Assembly (NCBI GenBank): GCA_013285685.1
Contig: JABDHD010000010.1
Span: 1 to 58,084, forward strand
Length of the DNA stretch: 58,084 nt
Origin: Bacteroidota bacterium
Lineage (GTDB): Bacteria; Bacteroidota; Bacteroidia; Sphingobacteriales; Sphingobacteriaceae
Reading direction: 5' to 3'
The translations under genes were made by a program, and so were the position numbers. The notes under the pieces were generated by a model that saw only the letters and a program-made list of their open reading frames with translations, did no database searches and was not told where the DNA came from. Shown one piece after another: positions 19,501 through 28,988 of this stretch; positions within the stretch are counted from its first letter, which is position 1, and every line of letters begins with the position of its first letter.

Positions 19501-21890
19501 TAGGACTGCTAAGCGTAACACCCAGGAGATGCGGATTGGGTTTAATTGATAAGGAAACGCGTTTGGTAGAGCTTTCCACCATGAATACAATTGACCAGGG
19601 AAATTCCATAGAGATCATCGGAAAATTAAAATTGGAGGGACACCCGGTATTAGAGGGTATTTATGACAACTGGTTGCGGCAAGAGGAATATCACCCGGTG
19701 TTGCGGGGTAATGATATCAAAGCCTATTACCAGGTTATACAAGCCCAAATATCATACCCCGATTATCCCGATGATGCCGTTCAGTATGGATACTACTTCT
19801 TCTTCCGCGATGGCGGGATTTTTGCATGGACCGAAACCGAATTGCCGGAAGCTGAAGTACAGATATACCGGAGGTTCAATTCGGTGATCAGTCTTACTTA
19901 TCGCCGCTATAAAGACATCAGAGAGGCCGAAGCTCAGGCCCGGGAAGCACAGATAGAAGCCTCGCTGGAGCGGGTGCGCGGCAAAGCCATGGCTATGCGC
20001 AACTCCGGCGACCTTTCGGCAGCCGCCAGTACCGTGTTTACCGAATTGCGGAACCTGGGCATCAACCCGATCAGGTCGGGTGTTGGGCTGCTGTCGAATG
20101 ACAACCATAAAGCAAAGCTTTATTCAAACACCTCATCATCAACCACCGCCCACCTTTCCTTAATGGGCGAAATAGACTTATCGCGCCACCCGGTGTTCGA
20201 ACAGCAATACCAGGCCTGGCTTAAACAGGAAAATTATATTGTGGCCCTTGGCGGAAAAGAACTTGCATCGTATTATAAAATTCTATCCGCAGGTTTAAAT
20301 GCCGACCTGGGCATCACCGATAAAAAGAACCAGAAAGAATACGGGCATTGGTTCATGTTCAGCGAAGGGTTTTTGTATGCCTGGTCGGATAAGGAATATA
20401 CCGATGACGAACTTAAAATACTGGAGCGGTTTAAAAATGTGATAGAATTGACCTTCCGCCGCTACATCGAACTCCAAAAATCGGAAGCCCAGGCCCGCGA
20501 CGCCGTCAGGCAGGCCTCGCTTGACCGTGTGCGCGCCGAGATCGCCTCCATGCGTACCATCGGCGACCTGGATCGCATCACCCCGCTGATCTGGAATGAA
20601 CTCACCATCCTGGGCGTGCCCTTTATCCGCTGCGGCGTGTTTATTATGGACGAACCGCTGCAACTCATCCACACCTATCTTTCCACCCCTGATGGCAAGG
20701 CGATTGCGGCATTTCAGCTGCACTTTAATTCGGATACCGGCAACGGGGTTAACCAAACCGCTTTGCGCGGCTGGCGCGAAAAGCAAGTGGTCACCCTGCA
20801 CTGGACGGAAGAAGAATTTAAAAACTTTTCGCATGCGCTGGTTGAACAGGGCGAAATTGCATCCGAGGAAGGCTACCTTACCGAGCGCCCGCCCACCGGC
20901 CTCGACCTGCATTTCTTCCCCTTTTTACAGGGGATGCTGTATGCCGGGAATACCGAACCGCTCAGTGATGATGACAAGGATTTGGTGCAATCGCTGGCGG
21001 ATGCTTTTTCTACAGCCTACGCCCGTTACGAGGATTTTAACCGGCTGGAATTAGCCAAACAGGAAGTTGAGCGCACTTTAACCGACCTTAAGGCCGCCCA
21101 AACACGGCTGATCCAGTCGGAAAAAATGGCTTCGCTGGGTGAACTGACGGCAGGTATTGCGCACGAGATACAAAACCCGCTCAATTTCGTGAACAATTTC
21201 TCGGAAGTGAACCAGGATTTGCTGGAAGAGCTGAAAGCTGAAAGCTTAAAGCCGAAAGCAGAGCGCGACGAACAACTCGAAATAGAACTGATAAATGACC
21301 TTATCAACAACGAGCAAAAGATAAACCACCATGGCAAACGCGCCGACGGCATTGTAAAAGGCATGCTGCAGCACAGCCGCACGGCCGGCGGCGAAAAGCT
21401 GCCCACCAATATCAATTCCGTGGCAGAGGAATACATGCGGCTCTCCTACCATGGCCTGCGGGCAAAAGACAAAGGATTCAACGCCGAAATGGTGATGCAT
21501 TTTGACCCTGAGCTGCCGAAGATACAAGCCGTTGGGCAGGATATTGGCCGGGTAATGCTTAACCTGTTTAACAATGCCTTTTACGCCGTGAGCCAAAAGA
21601 AGAAAGCAACTGGCAACGGGTATAACCCTGAAGTTTCTGTGACCACTTCGACTGAAGGTGGGCAGGTGGTCATCAAAGTAAAAGACAACGGCGTTGGTAT
21701 GCCGGACGCCATAAAAGAAAAGATCATGCAGCCATTTTTTACTACCAAACCTACGGGCGAAGGCACTGGTTTGGGCTTATCTTTAACCTATGATATGGTG
21801 GTGAAAGGGCATGGCGGGAGCATTAACGTTGAAAGTGAGGAAGGTGAAGGGACCACATTTACTATTAAATTACCAGGAGAGAATAAATGA
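16551..21890 (+). CDS. HK5: giant cytoplasmic histidine kinase with eight tandem sensor modules
   Basis: A 1779-residue kinase with no signal peptide or membrane span. About 1500 N-terminal residues are eight tandem copies of one ~185-residue module, each opened by a helix of the form [21 protein letters not shown]. The LERVR motif begins at residues 26, 209, 397, 585, 774, 957, 1139 and 1324. Between these helices each copy has an alpha/beta region that looks GAF-like (my inference) and ends in a QAEAQAREA coiled segment leading into the next copy. A coiled coil then joins the kinase (H1538; core of the second subtype with [14 protein letters not shown]). The likely input is cytosolic, perhaps small molecules or redox state, with long helical stacks relaying signal. 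The stop overlaps the HK6 start (ATGA), indicating translational coupling. Confidence 0.92.
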   Translation: MKPQNKKHLGSRFAELEKELQIEASLERVRTVAMGMNQSEDLPGICETMFHEFKKLGFDDLRNAMISIHYDEKQYLLNYEYRESVGNTVIKVMYNSHPIVNKLVDHAKQSSEGFTEQVYAGETLDEWRAFRMGNGEEDDPRLYNISALYYYFYSIRTGAVGISMFSAANPGQLEVLKRFRNVFDLAYRRYTDIQLAEEQARESQIQLALERVRARTMAMQKSDELAETVSLLFKQLLGLGIRTEQIRTCGIVTFKDNEPLGEQWITETNGEIIPKSFIVPYDEAPAYKAIYKGWKHGEEFMVIHLEGEKLKEHLSYLAKGTNVPTRDVVLPQQATEIFNHVIFFSQGCLFIITKEPLPEYHEVFKRFGAVFQQSYRRFLDLQKAEAQAREAKIEVALERVRSRTMAMQKSDELKEVIQLVFEQLKQLNFNIDSANFALDYKESDDFNLWLSSAGQLYPTKVHIPYIDIPIFNRFIESKKNEVDFLTENYSFEEKNAFFDHFFKNVQGVTDERKEFVMGTAGYARSTVLMKNVTLSIQNYAAIPYSAEENAAIRRFGKVFEQTYTRFLDLQQAEEQAREAKIETGLERVRAKAMSMQTSEELNELIGTVFGELTKLDFVLTRCLIMIFDPETNSSRWWMANSEAPAEPMNHGVQYHKHPAYAAYLKAWKERILKWRYDLKGKVKKTWDDFLFVDTELTQLPKPVIEGMKAPERVILSASFNNFGCLTLVSLEPLSDKHFDLLLRFAKVFDMSYTRFNDLKQAEAQAREAQIQLALERVRARTMAMQKSDELAETASVLFQQLLNLGIRSERTIIGIPNDDTRKIEFWGTEQGGNQINTRFEYEADATYAFREIYKAWQEKRSELTVILKGKNLEEHVNYVRNVLNMPLLAELVQKQRMLYNAFFSKGWLEIVTPDTQSKETLDILQRFAGVFDGTYTRFLDLQKAEAQAREAKIEAGLERVRARAMAMHSSADLAEAVGVFYHELGLLSVTPRRCGLGLIDKETRLVELSTMNTIDQGNSIEIIGKLKLEGHPVLEGIYDNWLRQEEYHPVLRGNDIKAYYQVIQAQISYPDYPDDAVQYGYYFFFRDGGIFAWTETELPEAEVQIYRRFNSVISLTYRRYKDIREAEAQAREAQIEASLERVRGKAMAMRNSGDLSAAASTVFTELRNLGINPIRSGVGLLSNDNHKAKLYSNTSSSTTAHLSLMGEIDLSRHPVFEQQYQAWLKQENYIVALGGKELASYYKILSAGLNADLGITDKKNQKEYGHWFMFSEGFLYAWSDKEYTDDELKILERFKNVIELTFRRYIELQKSEAQARDAVRQASLDRVRAEIASMRTIGDLDRITPLIWNELTILGVPFIRCGVFIMDEPLQLIHTYLSTPDGKAIAAFQLHFNSDTGNGVNQTALRGWREKQVVTLHWTEEEFKNFSHALVEQGEIASEEGYLTERPPTGLDLHFFPFLQGMLYAGNTEPLSDDDKDLVQSLADAFSTAYARYEDFNRLELAKQEVERTLTDLKAAQTRLIQSEKMASLGELTAGIAHEIQNPLNFVNNFSEVNQDLLEELKAESLKPKAERDEQLEIELINDLINNEQKINHHGKRADGIVKGMLQHSRTAGGEKLPTNINSVAEEYMRLSYHGLRAKDKGFNAEMVMHFDPELPKIQAVGQDIGRVMLNLFNNAFYAVSQKKKATGNGYNPEVSVTTSTEGGQVVIKVKDNGVGMPDAIKEKIMQPFFTTKPTGEGTGLGLSLTYDMVVKGHGGSINVESEEGEGTTFTIKLPGENK
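16617..21056 (+). repeat. Eight in-frame tandem modules inside HK5
   Basis: Module starts (first base of the LERVR codons) are 16626, 17175, 17739, 18303, 18870, 19419, 19965 and 20520. Spacing is 182-189 codons, so copy length is tightly kept. Modules 2 and 5 share the long opening [20 protein letters not shown], which points to a more recent duplication. Module 8 is the most divergent ([11 protein letters not shown]). Confidence 0.88.
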
Positions 21891-23842
21891 CGACGAAAAA
21901 AATATTTATCGCTGTATTGATTTTATTTACCGCCTGTTTTGCATCAGCACAGCAAAAGAAAACTGACAGCCTCATAACTGTATTAAATTCACTTCCGGAT
22001 AATGCGCGGCGCATACCCTTATTGAAGCAATTGTCTGGCCAGCAAAATGACGGCGCTAATATTTTTAAATATGGCAACGAGGGGCTGCAACTGGCCACAA
22101 AATTAGGCCTGCAGAAAGACGAGGAGGCTTTTTTAACTGCACTCGCCGGGGGATATTTCAAAACAGGAAATTATCCCAAAGATCTCGAAACGTCTTTTAA
22201 GGGTTTGGCGCTTAGTGAAAAATTAATGGATACCGTGTACATCTGCCGCTTTTTAAATGGCATTGGTGTGTCTTATGATGATGCCAATGATCCGAGGAAA
22301 GGGCTTAACTACGTATTGCAAGGCCTGCGACTGGCTGTGAAGCTGAAAAATAAATCGCGAATAGAAGCCTATTACGTTAATATAGGAGATTTTTATCAGG
22401 ATTTAAATTTATTGGATTCAGCCCTGTATTATGAAAAGATCGCGCTTTGTATGGCCAAAGAAATCAACGACCCAAATATCGGTTACCCGCTTATAGCTTT
22501 AGGTTATATTGAAAACAAGCTGAACCATCCCCGGCTGGCGCTTTCTTATTGTTACCAGGCCATTCCGTTTTTCTCGAAAATCGATTTCTATCGTGTTAAA
22601 AACCTGAGTGGTGCTTATGAAATTATTGCTGAGATATATAAAAAAACTTCCCGTTACGATTCCGCTTTTTTTTATGCAGATACTGCCTATAAATTAGCCA
22701 GCAAGGGTGAGGAACTATATGTGACTCACTTGTCGGCCGGGCTGCTATCCGCCTTGTACGAAGGGAGAAACGATAAGGAAAGCCTGCGGTATTACAAAAT
22801 TGCGACGGCCGCCAACGATAGCTTAAACAGTGCCGGTAAGGCAAAACAGGTCCAGGTATTAAGCTTTCAGCAGCAGCAGCACGAAAATGATATAAAAGCA
22901 GCGGCAAAAGCTTACCAGGATAATTTACGGCTATACGGCATATTGCTTATTTTAATTGTCGTCCTGGTTATTTCGGGCATCTTATGGAACAGCTATAAAA
23001 AACAGCAGACCGCTAATAAATTATTGCAGAAACAGCAGGACGAATTAAAGGCCACGCAAAATCAGTTGATCCAATCCGAAAAAATGGCCTCGCTTGGCGA
23101 GCTTACTGCGGGTATTGCCCACGAGATACAAAACCCGCTGAACTTCGTGAATAATTTTTCGGAGGTTAACAAAGAAATGCTGGAAGAGCTGAAAGCTGAA
23201 AGCGAAAAGCCGAAAGCAGAAAGAGATGGGCAACTGGAGATGGAACTGATAAACGACCTGATAAAAAACGAGCAAAAGATAAACCACCACGGCAAACGCG
23301 CCGACTTTATTGTAAAAGGCATGCTGGAACACAGCCGCACCAATACAGGCGAGAAACAGCTTACCGACATGAATGTGCTTTGCGATGAGTTTTTAAAGCT
23401 GTCGTACCACGGATTGCGGGCAAAAGATAAGTCGTTCAACGCGGAGATGATAACCCATTTCGACACCAAGCTGCTAAAGGTTAACGTATCGCAGCAGGAT
23501 ATGGGCCGGGTGATGCTCAACATCTTCAACAATGCTTTTTATGCGGTAAATCAAAAGTTGAAAACGGCAGGGGCGGGTTATAAGCCGGAAGTGTCGGTTA
23601 TAACCTCGACCGAAAACGGGCAGGTGGTCATCAAGGTAAAGGATAATGGTGTTGGCATACCCGATGCAATAAAAGACAAGATCATGCAGCCGTTTTTTAC
23701 AACAAAACCTACGGGTGAAGGTACGGGGCTGGGATTATCCCTAACTTACGATATGGTAGTTAAAGGACACGGCGGTAAGCTCGAAATGGAGAGCATACCT
23801 GGCGAATACACCCAATTTAACATATCCCTCCCGTCAAATTAG
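21887..23842 (+). CDS. HK6: periplasmic TPR sensor histidine kinase with mosaic core
   Basis: A 651-residue TPR kinase: signal peptide (ending CFASAQQ), TPR-like helices (about 50-330), one membrane span (about 348-366), coiled coil and kinase with H412. The core is a mosaic. The linker after the H box ([14 protein letters not shown], then [19 protein letters not shown]) matches HK3/HK5. From [20 protein letters not shown] onward it matches HK1/HK2 instead, almost base for base. It also has [20 protein letters not shown], where the others have LP and NLFN. The start overlaps the HK5 stop by four bases, so the two are probably co-translated and could form mixed pairs. The C-terminal tail [16 protein letters not shown] is unlike its neighbours. 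Confidence 0.9.
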   Translation: MTTKKIFIAVLILFTACFASAQQKKTDSLITVLNSLPDNARRIPLLKQLSGQQNDGANIFKYGNEGLQLATKLGLQKDEEAFLTALAGGYFKTGNYPKDLETSFKGLALSEKLMDTVYICRFLNGIGVSYDDANDPRKGLNYVLQGLRLAVKLKNKSRIEAYYVNIGDFYQDLNLLDSALYYEKIALCMAKEINDPNIGYPLIALGYIENKLNHPRLALSYCYQAIPFFSKIDFYRVKNLSGAYEIIAEIYKKTSRYDSAFFYADTAYKLASKGEELYVTHLSAGLLSALYEGRNDKESLRYYKIATAANDSLNSAGKAKQVQVLSFQQQQHENDIKAAAKAYQDNLRLYGILLILIVVLVISGILWNSYKKQQTANKLLQKQQDELKATQNQLIQSEKMASLGELTAGIAHEIQNPLNFVNNFSEVNKEMLEELKAESEKPKAERDGQLEMELINDLIKNEQKINHHGKRADFIVKGMLEHSRTNTGEKQLTDMNVLCDEFLKLSYHGLRAKDKSFNAEMITHFDTKLLKVNVSQQDMGRVMLNIFNNAFYAVNQKLKTAGAGYKPEVSVITSTENGQVVIKVKDNGVGIPDAIKDKIMQPFFTTKPTGEGTGLGLSLTYDMVVKGHGGKLEMESIPGEYTQFNISLPSN

Positions 23843-23909
23843 TTAAATATGTTAACCGTTAAATTAGTTTTACCGGATAAAGCATTAATTTAGACCGTTA
23901 AACTTTGTT

Positions 23910-25217
23910 ATGGGCATATTTTCTTTCCTGGCTATCTTTATAATGGTACGGCGCGTACAGGCGTCGTTTAAGTTTTCGCCGCTGCGGGCTAAATGGATGC
24001 CGCAGTTTACCACGGTCACCTGGATGAGTATTGGCTTATACGTTTTAGCGCAGGCCATTCTTAAAGAGGGAATAGTGCTGATTTTAGGTGGCGGCTCACT
24101 TTTAGCCGTTATCCTACTGGCTGAAAAAGAGCCGGATTTTAATCCCTTTAATTCGGTTATTAAGGCGCATTATCCCCTGGCAGGCGTCAGCCTCCTGTCG
24201 GGAATAGTCTTGATCATCGCCCATAAATTTTACAATGATTACGATCAGTTTTTTATATACGCCATCTTAGCCGCTTTTGTATGGACGCTTGCCCGCTGGG
24301 CCACGACGAAAAAAGAACGGGCGGAACTCAATTTCGTTACCCAGCAAAACCAAATGCTGGATAAACTGGTGGCCGACCGCACAGCCGAGCTTACCAAACA
24401 AAAAGACGAACTGCAGCAAACACTGGACCTGCTGCAAACCACCCAGCAGCAGCTGATCCAATCGGAAAAACTTGCTTCGCTTGGCGAACTGACCGCAGGC
24501 ATAGCGCACGAGATACAAAACCCGCTCAACTTCGTAAATAATTTTTCGGAAGTGAGTATGGAATTGATTGACGAGATGGAAGAGGAACTTGCCAAAGGCG
24601 ACACCGAAGAAGCTAACGCCATTGCGGCGGACATTAAACAAAACCTCGGCAAGATCATCCACCATGGCAAACGCGCCGATGCCATTGTTAAAGGCATGCT
24701 GCAGCACAGCCGCGCCAGCAGCAATACCAAAGAACCCACCGACATTAACAAACTGGCCGACGAATACCTGCGCCTGGCTTATCATGGCTTAAGAGCAAAG
24801 GATAAAACCTTTAATGCCGAACTGGTAACCAATTTTGGCGAGGGCCTGCCGTTGATCAACATGGTTCCGCAGGATATCGGGCGGGTATTGTTAAATTTGT
24901 TTAACAATGCCTTTTACGCTGTTCATGCAAGGCAGGTCGAAGCCGGGGTTGAATATAAGCCGGTGGTAACGCTAAGCACCCACCAAAAAAACGGCAGTAT
25001 TGTCATCAGTGTAGCCGATAATGGTACCGGCATACCCGGCGAAGTGAAAGATAAAGTGATGCAGCCCTTCTTCACCACCAAGCCAACCGGCGAGGGCACG
25101 GGCCTGGGATTATCGCTAAGCTATGATATTGTGGTAAAGGGACATAACGGGGCTATTGAGGTGCAAAGCAAAGAGGACGAAGGCTCGGAATTTTTTGTTA
25201 CCTTACCGATTATTTGA
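23910..25217 (+). CDS. HK7: multi-pass membrane histidine kinase
   Basis: The shortest kinase of the array (435 residues). There is no cleavable signal or periplasmic domain. The first ~130 residues form about four or five hydrophobic spans (for example [48 protein letters not shown]), followed by a coiled coil (about 140-190) and the kinase with H200. The motif before the H box is [13 protein letters not shown] instead of [10 protein letters not shown]. The core subtype, [20 protein letters not shown], is nearly identical to HK8, and both end with SYDIVV/SYEIVV rather than TYDMVV. Input is probably sensed within the membrane. It is eight bases from the HK8 ATG, so the two are likely one transcript. 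Confidence 0.88.
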   Translation: MGIFSFLAIFIMVRRVQASFKFSPLRAKWMPQFTTVTWMSIGLYVLAQAILKEGIVLILGGGSLLAVILLAEKEPDFNPFNSVIKAHYPLAGVSLLSGIVLIIAHKFYNDYDQFFIYAILAAFVWTLARWATTKKERAELNFVTQQNQMLDKLVADRTAELTKQKDELQQTLDLLQTTQQQLIQSEKLASLGELTAGIAHEIQNPLNFVNNFSEVSMELIDEMEEELAKGDTEEANAIAADIKQNLGKIIHHGKRADAIVKGMLQHSRASSNTKEPTDINKLADEYLRLAYHGLRAKDKTFNAELVTNFGEGLPLINMVPQDIGRVLLNLFNNAFYAVHARQVEAGVEYKPVVTLSTHQKNGSIVISVADNGTGIPGEVKDKVMQPFFTTKPTGEGTGLGLSLSYDIVVKGHNGAIEVQSKEDEGSEFFVTLPII

Positions 25218-25225
25218 ACTTATTG

Positions 25226-27220
25226 ATGAGAAAGGCACTTTTACTGTTTACTGCGTTTCTGTTTACAACAGTAGTTGTTTTTGCTCAAAGCAAAAAGATA
25301 GATACCCTTAGGTTAGCGCTAAGTAAATCCAGCGCGCCTGACACCGTCCGGCTGAATATATTAAAAGAATTATCGCGTGATTATTTTGTTTCGAAGCCAG
25401 ATTCAAGTTTATCTTTTGGGCAGCAGTATTATGACCTTGCCGCGAAATTTAAACGTACCAGGGACGAGGGCTCCGCGCTTAATTTTATGGCTAACGCTTA
25501 TTCCAGCCTTGGTGATTACGTGAAATCTTTTCAACTTTTCTTTAAGGTGATCAGGATCTCGGAAAGCATCAATTACCTGCCCGGTGTGGCAACGGCCTAT
25601 AATAACATCGGTTCATCATATAATCAAAAACAAGATTACGCAAAGGCGCTGCCCTATTTACTGATAGGATTGAAGAAATGGGATGCCTATTCGGCAAACC
25701 ATAAATTGACCTATTACGGTCAAAGAGAATTAAGATCTGTTTTTTTTGTGAATATCGCCGAGGTATACCTGTACACCCATAAAATTGATTCGGCAGCATA
25801 TTATCTCAATATCTGTTACAATGATTCAAAGAAAAACAACTTCACGGATCTGTTAGATAACATCGAGCGCGATTTGGGTGAAGTGGAAGCCTACCGCGGT
25901 CATAAAGAAGCTTCGCTAAAATATTTAAGGGAAGCGGTTGTTACAGCCAACCAGATTGAAGACGTAGATATGCTGAGTATCACTTTTTTAAGTACTGCCA
26001 ATCTATACCATAAATATAAGCAGCAGGACTCTGCAGAATATTATGCGCAAAAGGCCCTTGAAACCGCCAGCGCCGAAAAATATTTGCAGGATGTATTAAA
26101 CGCAGGCAAGGTATTGTATACTTTTTATGAGGAGGATAATAACCTGCCCCAGGCTTATAAATACTTAAAAATAACAACCGCTACAAAAGATAGTCTTTTC
26201 AGCCAGGATAAAGTAAAACAGTTACTATCGCTTGACTTTGACGAAAAACAACGGCAGCGCGATATTGAAGCTGCCGAAACGCAGGTCCGCAACAATATCA
26301 GGATGTATGTTTTGCTGGCCGGCGTGCTTGTCCTTTTGCTGCTGGCTTTTGTTTTTTGGCGAAACAGCAGGCACCGCAAACAGGCCAACCTGCGCTTACA
26401 GGAGCAGAAAGAAGAAATTGAATCGGCGCTGGAACAATTGCAGCTTACCCAAAAGCAGCTTATCCAGTCTGAAAAAATGGCATCGCTTGGCGAGCTCACC
26501 GCAGGCATAGCGCACGAAATACAAAATCCGCTGAATTTTGTGAATAATTTTTCGGAGGTAAACATCGAGCTGATCTCCGAAATGCAAACCGAATTGGAAA
26601 GCGGTACCAAAGAGGAAGTGATCGAGATATTAGAGGACATCAAACAAAACCTGGAAAAAATAAGTCATCACGGCAAACGCGCTGATGGTATTGTAAAAGG
26701 CATGCTGCAGCACAGCCGGGCCAGCAGCAATATCAAGGAACCAACAGATATCAATAAACTGGCCGACGAATACCTGAGGCTAACCTACCACGGCCTGCGC
26801 GCAAAAGATAAATCGTTTAATTCCGAACTCATTACCCATTTTGCTGATAAGCTTCCACTTGTAAACGTTGTACCGCAGGATATAGGCCGGGCGCTGCTCA
26901 ATTTGTTCACCAATGCTTTTTATGCCGTTCATCAAAAGCAAAAAAGGGGCCTGGCAAAATATCAGCCCACTATCACTTTATCAACGGGAATGGAAGCGGG
27001 GCATGCGGTGATAAAAGTGAGGGATAATGGCGACGGGATATCCGAAAACATACGCGATAAGATCATGCAGCCCTTTTTTACCACCAAACCCACCGGCGAG
27101 GGTACAGGGCTTGGCTTATCATTAAGCTATGAAATAGTGGTTAACGGCCATGACGGTACTATTGAAATTGATTCCGTGGAGGGGGAATACACCGAATTTA
27201 TTATTAAATTGCCCATATAA
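25226..27220 (+). CDS. HK8: periplasmic TPR sensor histidine kinase
   Basis: The ATG at 25226 is preferred over the in-frame TTG at 25214 because it starts a clean signal peptide (MRKALLLFTAFLFTTVVVFA). The 664-residue protein has TPR-like helices (about 50-330, for example ATAYNNIGSSYNQKQDYAKA), one membrane span (about 360-378), coiled coil and kinase with H430. The core is closest to HK7. It differs from all other copies in the N box (NLFTNAFYAV, with the first Asn of the pair changed to Thr) and in VNGHDG near the end. The N box normally supplies a Mg-ATP ligand, but the second Asn is kept, so activity is plausible. It lies 26 bases before the first response regulator. Confidence 0.9.
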   Translation: MRKALLLFTAFLFTTVVVFAQSKKIDTLRLALSKSSAPDTVRLNILKELSRDYFVSKPDSSLSFGQQYYDLAAKFKRTRDEGSALNFMANAYSSLGDYVKSFQLFFKVIRISESINYLPGVATAYNNIGSSYNQKQDYAKALPYLLIGLKKWDAYSANHKLTYYGQRELRSVFFVNIAEVYLYTHKIDSAAYYLNICYNDSKKNNFTDLLDNIERDLGEVEAYRGHKEASLKYLREAVVTANQIEDVDMLSITFLSTANLYHKYKQQDSAEYYAQKALETASAEKYLQDVLNAGKVLYTFYEEDNNLPQAYKYLKITTATKDSLFSQDKVKQLLSLDFDEKQRQRDIEAAETQVRNNIRMYVLLAGVLVLLLLAFVFWRNSRHRKQANLRLQEQKEEIESALEQLQLTQKQLIQSEKMASLGELTAGIAHEIQNPLNFVNNFSEVNIELISEMQTELESGTKEEVIEILEDIKQNLEKISHHGKRADGIVKGMLQHSRASSNIKEPTDINKLADEYLRLTYHGLRAKDKSFNSELITHFADKLPLVNVVPQDIGRALLNLFTNAFYAVHQKQKRGLAKYQPTITLSTGMEAGHAVIKVRDNGDGISENIRDKIMQPFFTTKPTGEGTGLGLSLSYEIVVNGHDGTIEIDSVEGEYTEFIIKLPI

Positions 27221-27246
27221 ATCAACCTTTTAACTTTTATACTCCG

Positions 27247-27636
27247 ATGCACACAAAAATTTTAGTTGTTGATGACGAGGCCGATGTTCAGCCATTATTT
27301 ATACAAAGGTTCCGCCGGGAAATAAAAAGCGGCGAGTTCGATTTTTCATTTGCATTATCGGGCGAAGAAGCATTAAATTTCCTGCACGATCATCACTCGG
27401 AAGTCGTGCTTATTTTATCGGATATCAATATGCCCGGGATGACCGGGATTGAATTGCTGGCACGCATTCGCCACGATTACGAAAAACCGCCGCCTGTAGT
27501 GATGATGATCACCGCCTATGGCGACGACGAAAACCGGCACCAGGCTCAGGAAAAAGGCGCCAACGAGTTTTTAACAAAACCACTGGATTTTAACTTACTA
27601 AAAGAAAAACTTTACTCTTTTATACAACACGACTAA
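27247..27636 (+). CDS. Single-domain response regulator (receiver only)
   Basis: A 129-residue CheY-like receiver with all key residues: the acidic pair D9-D10, phospho-acceptor D59 in LILSDINMPGM, the Thr of MITAYG and the Lys of LTKPLDF. It has no output domain, so it may act as a phosphate sink, a shuttle, or through protein contacts. It is the first receiver after eight kinases that have none, and its stop overlaps the start of the receiver-cyclase gene by one base (TAATG). Both receivers are of the same subtype (KILVVDDEAD opening), which fits shared kinase partners. Confidence 0.93.
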   Translation: MHTKILVVDDEADVQPLFIQRFRREIKSGEFDFSFALSGEEALNFLHDHHSEVVLILSDINMPGMTGIELLARIRHDYEKPPPVVMMITAYGDDENRHQAQEKGANEFLTKPLDFNLLKEKLYSFIQHD

Positions 27637-28679
27637 TGGCAAAAATTTTAGTTGTTGACGACGAAGCCGATTTGGAATTGTTGATCAAGCAAAAATTTCG
27701 CAAAAAGATAAGGGAAAACGTGTACGAGTTTGTCTTTGCCATAAATGGCGAGGATGCCCTGGTAAAAGTTGGTGAAAACCCCGACCTGGATGTTGTATTA
27801 AGCGATATAAACATGCCGATAATGGACGGGCTTACACTGTTGAGCCGCCTGCCCGATGCAAACCCCATTCTTCGGGCGGTAGTAGTATCGGCTTATGGAG
27901 ATATGCAAAACATACGTACCGCCATGAACCGCGGCGCCTTTGATTTTGTTTGCAAACCGGTAGATTTTGAGGACCTTGACCTGACCATGGAAAAAACGCT
28001 GACCCATGTAGCGCAGGTGCGTGAGACAATGAAGGCCATTAAGGAAAACAATATCCTTAAAATGTATGTGGACGAGAACGTGATCAATTTTATGAACAGC
28101 AAAGGTTTTGAAAAAAGCCTTTACGAAAATGAGATCGTCGACGCCACGGTAATGTTTTTGGATGTTTGCGGTTTTACAGCCTTTTCGGAGAACGTTCCTG
28201 CCAATGAAGTTGTGAAACTGATCAACGAGCTTTTTGAGATGATCGTGAAAGAGGTGATCGCCCAAAACGGGCACGTGGATAAATTTATGGGCGATGCTGT
28301 TATGGCCGTTTTCCGCGGCAAATATCACCTCGACCGTGCCATTGATGTGGCAATTGCCGCCAGGGACCACATGAAAGCGGCGCCCGAGGTAGTTGCAGGC
28401 GATAAAGTATTTCAGCCGCGGATATCTATCGGAATAAATTCCGGCGAGATGATCTCGGGCAATATCGGATCGGCTTCGCTCAGAAGACTCGATTATACGG
28501 TGATCGGGGATACCGTTAATACCGCGCAGCGCCTGCAATCCGCAGCAAAGGCTAATCAGATCGTCATTTCCGAACAGGTATACCAGCAAATAAAAGAATC
28601 ATTCAAGTGCGAGCGGATCGGCGAGGTAATGTTAAAGAATAAGGCCAAGCCGGTGATTATTTATGAGGTTTTGGAGTGA
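27636..28679 (+). CDS. Receiver-adenylate/guanylate cyclase fusion (class III)
   Basis: A 347-residue response regulator with an enzymatic output. Residues 1-120 are a receiver (D8-D9, phospho-acceptor D57, Lys in VCKPVDF). A helical linker leads to a class III nucleotide cyclase domain (about 165-347). The two metal-binding Asp are D176 in FLDVCGFTAF and D220 in DKFMGDAVMAVF; the substrate and transition-state segment is LDYTVIGDTVNTAQRLQ. cAMP is the more likely product by family, but cGMP is not excluded. Phosphorylation by the upstream kinases would control cyclase activity as a homodimer. No CRP-type receptor is in the window, so the second-messenger target must lie elsewhere. It is the last gene of the array and is followed by a long inverted repeat. 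Confidence 0.92.
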   Translation: MAKILVVDDEADLELLIKQKFRKKIRENVYEFVFAINGEDALVKVGENPDLDVVLSDINMPIMDGLTLLSRLPDANPILRAVVVSAYGDMQNIRTAMNRGAFDFVCKPVDFEDLDLTMEKTLTHVAQVRETMKAIKENNILKMYVDENVINFMNSKGFEKSLYENEIVDATVMFLDVCGFTAFSENVPANEVVKLINELFEMIVKEVIAQNGHVDKFMGDAVMAVFRGKYHLDRAIDVAIAARDHMKAAPEVVAGDKVFQPRISIGINSGEMISGNIGSASLRRLDYTVIGDTVNTAQRLQSAAKANQIVISEQVYQQIKESFKCERIGEVMLKNKAKPVIIYEVLE

Positions 28680-28680
28680 T

Positions 28681-28988
28681 GGAGAGATGTGCGGATGTGC
28701 GGATGTGCGGATGTGCGGATGTGCGGATGTGCAGATGTGCAGATGTGCGGATGTGTAGATGGAAATTCAATGGGCGGATGAAGAAATAGGAAACCCTGAG
28801 ATTCAGCCCCCTCTAAATCTCCTCCGCCATATTGGCGGAGAGACTTTGGCTTCGGTTACGGCGCTTTCTTTAAGTCCTCCCTACCGGGGAGGATTTAGGA
28901 GGGGCGAAAAAGCTCCGGCAGGACGTATAGCTTCCTTAACTAAACGACATTGATTTGCACATCTGCAAATCCGCACATCCGCACATCT
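28681..28988. repeat. Nested inverted-repeat element with 8-bp tandem arms
   Basis: The left arm is a run of the 8-base unit GATGTGCG (about eight copies, some with GATGTGCA, 28686-28760). The right arm at 28956-28988 is its inverse (CCGCACATCCGCACATCT). Inside them a second pair, CCCCTCTAAATCTCCTCC (28807-28824) and GGAGGATTTAGGAGGGG (28888-28904), and a third palindrome, CTCCGCCA/TGGCGGAG (28822-28840), are nested. There is no credible ORF. The element fills the whole gap between the cyclase and the opposing yitT-type gene and ends at that gene's stop codon. It may also block convergent transcription. Confidence 0.72.

Noticed and set aside
20295..20912. 205-residue open frame on the minus strand inside HK5
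   Set aside because: It is antisense to the repeat modules of a well-supported gene, has no recognisable features, and is explained by codon bias of the opposite strand.
27798..28589. 263-residue open frame antisense to the receiver-cyclase
   Set aside because: Its sequence is a low-quality shadow rich in His, Arg and Cys; the plus-strand cyclase motifs are complete.
28686..28760. Possible CRISPR-like short repeat run
   Set aside because: The units are 8 bases with no spacers, so it is a simple tandem repeat forming one arm of an inverted repeat.
28759..28953. 64-residue open frame inside the nested repeat
   Set aside because: It overlaps the inverted-repeat arms and has no coding character.
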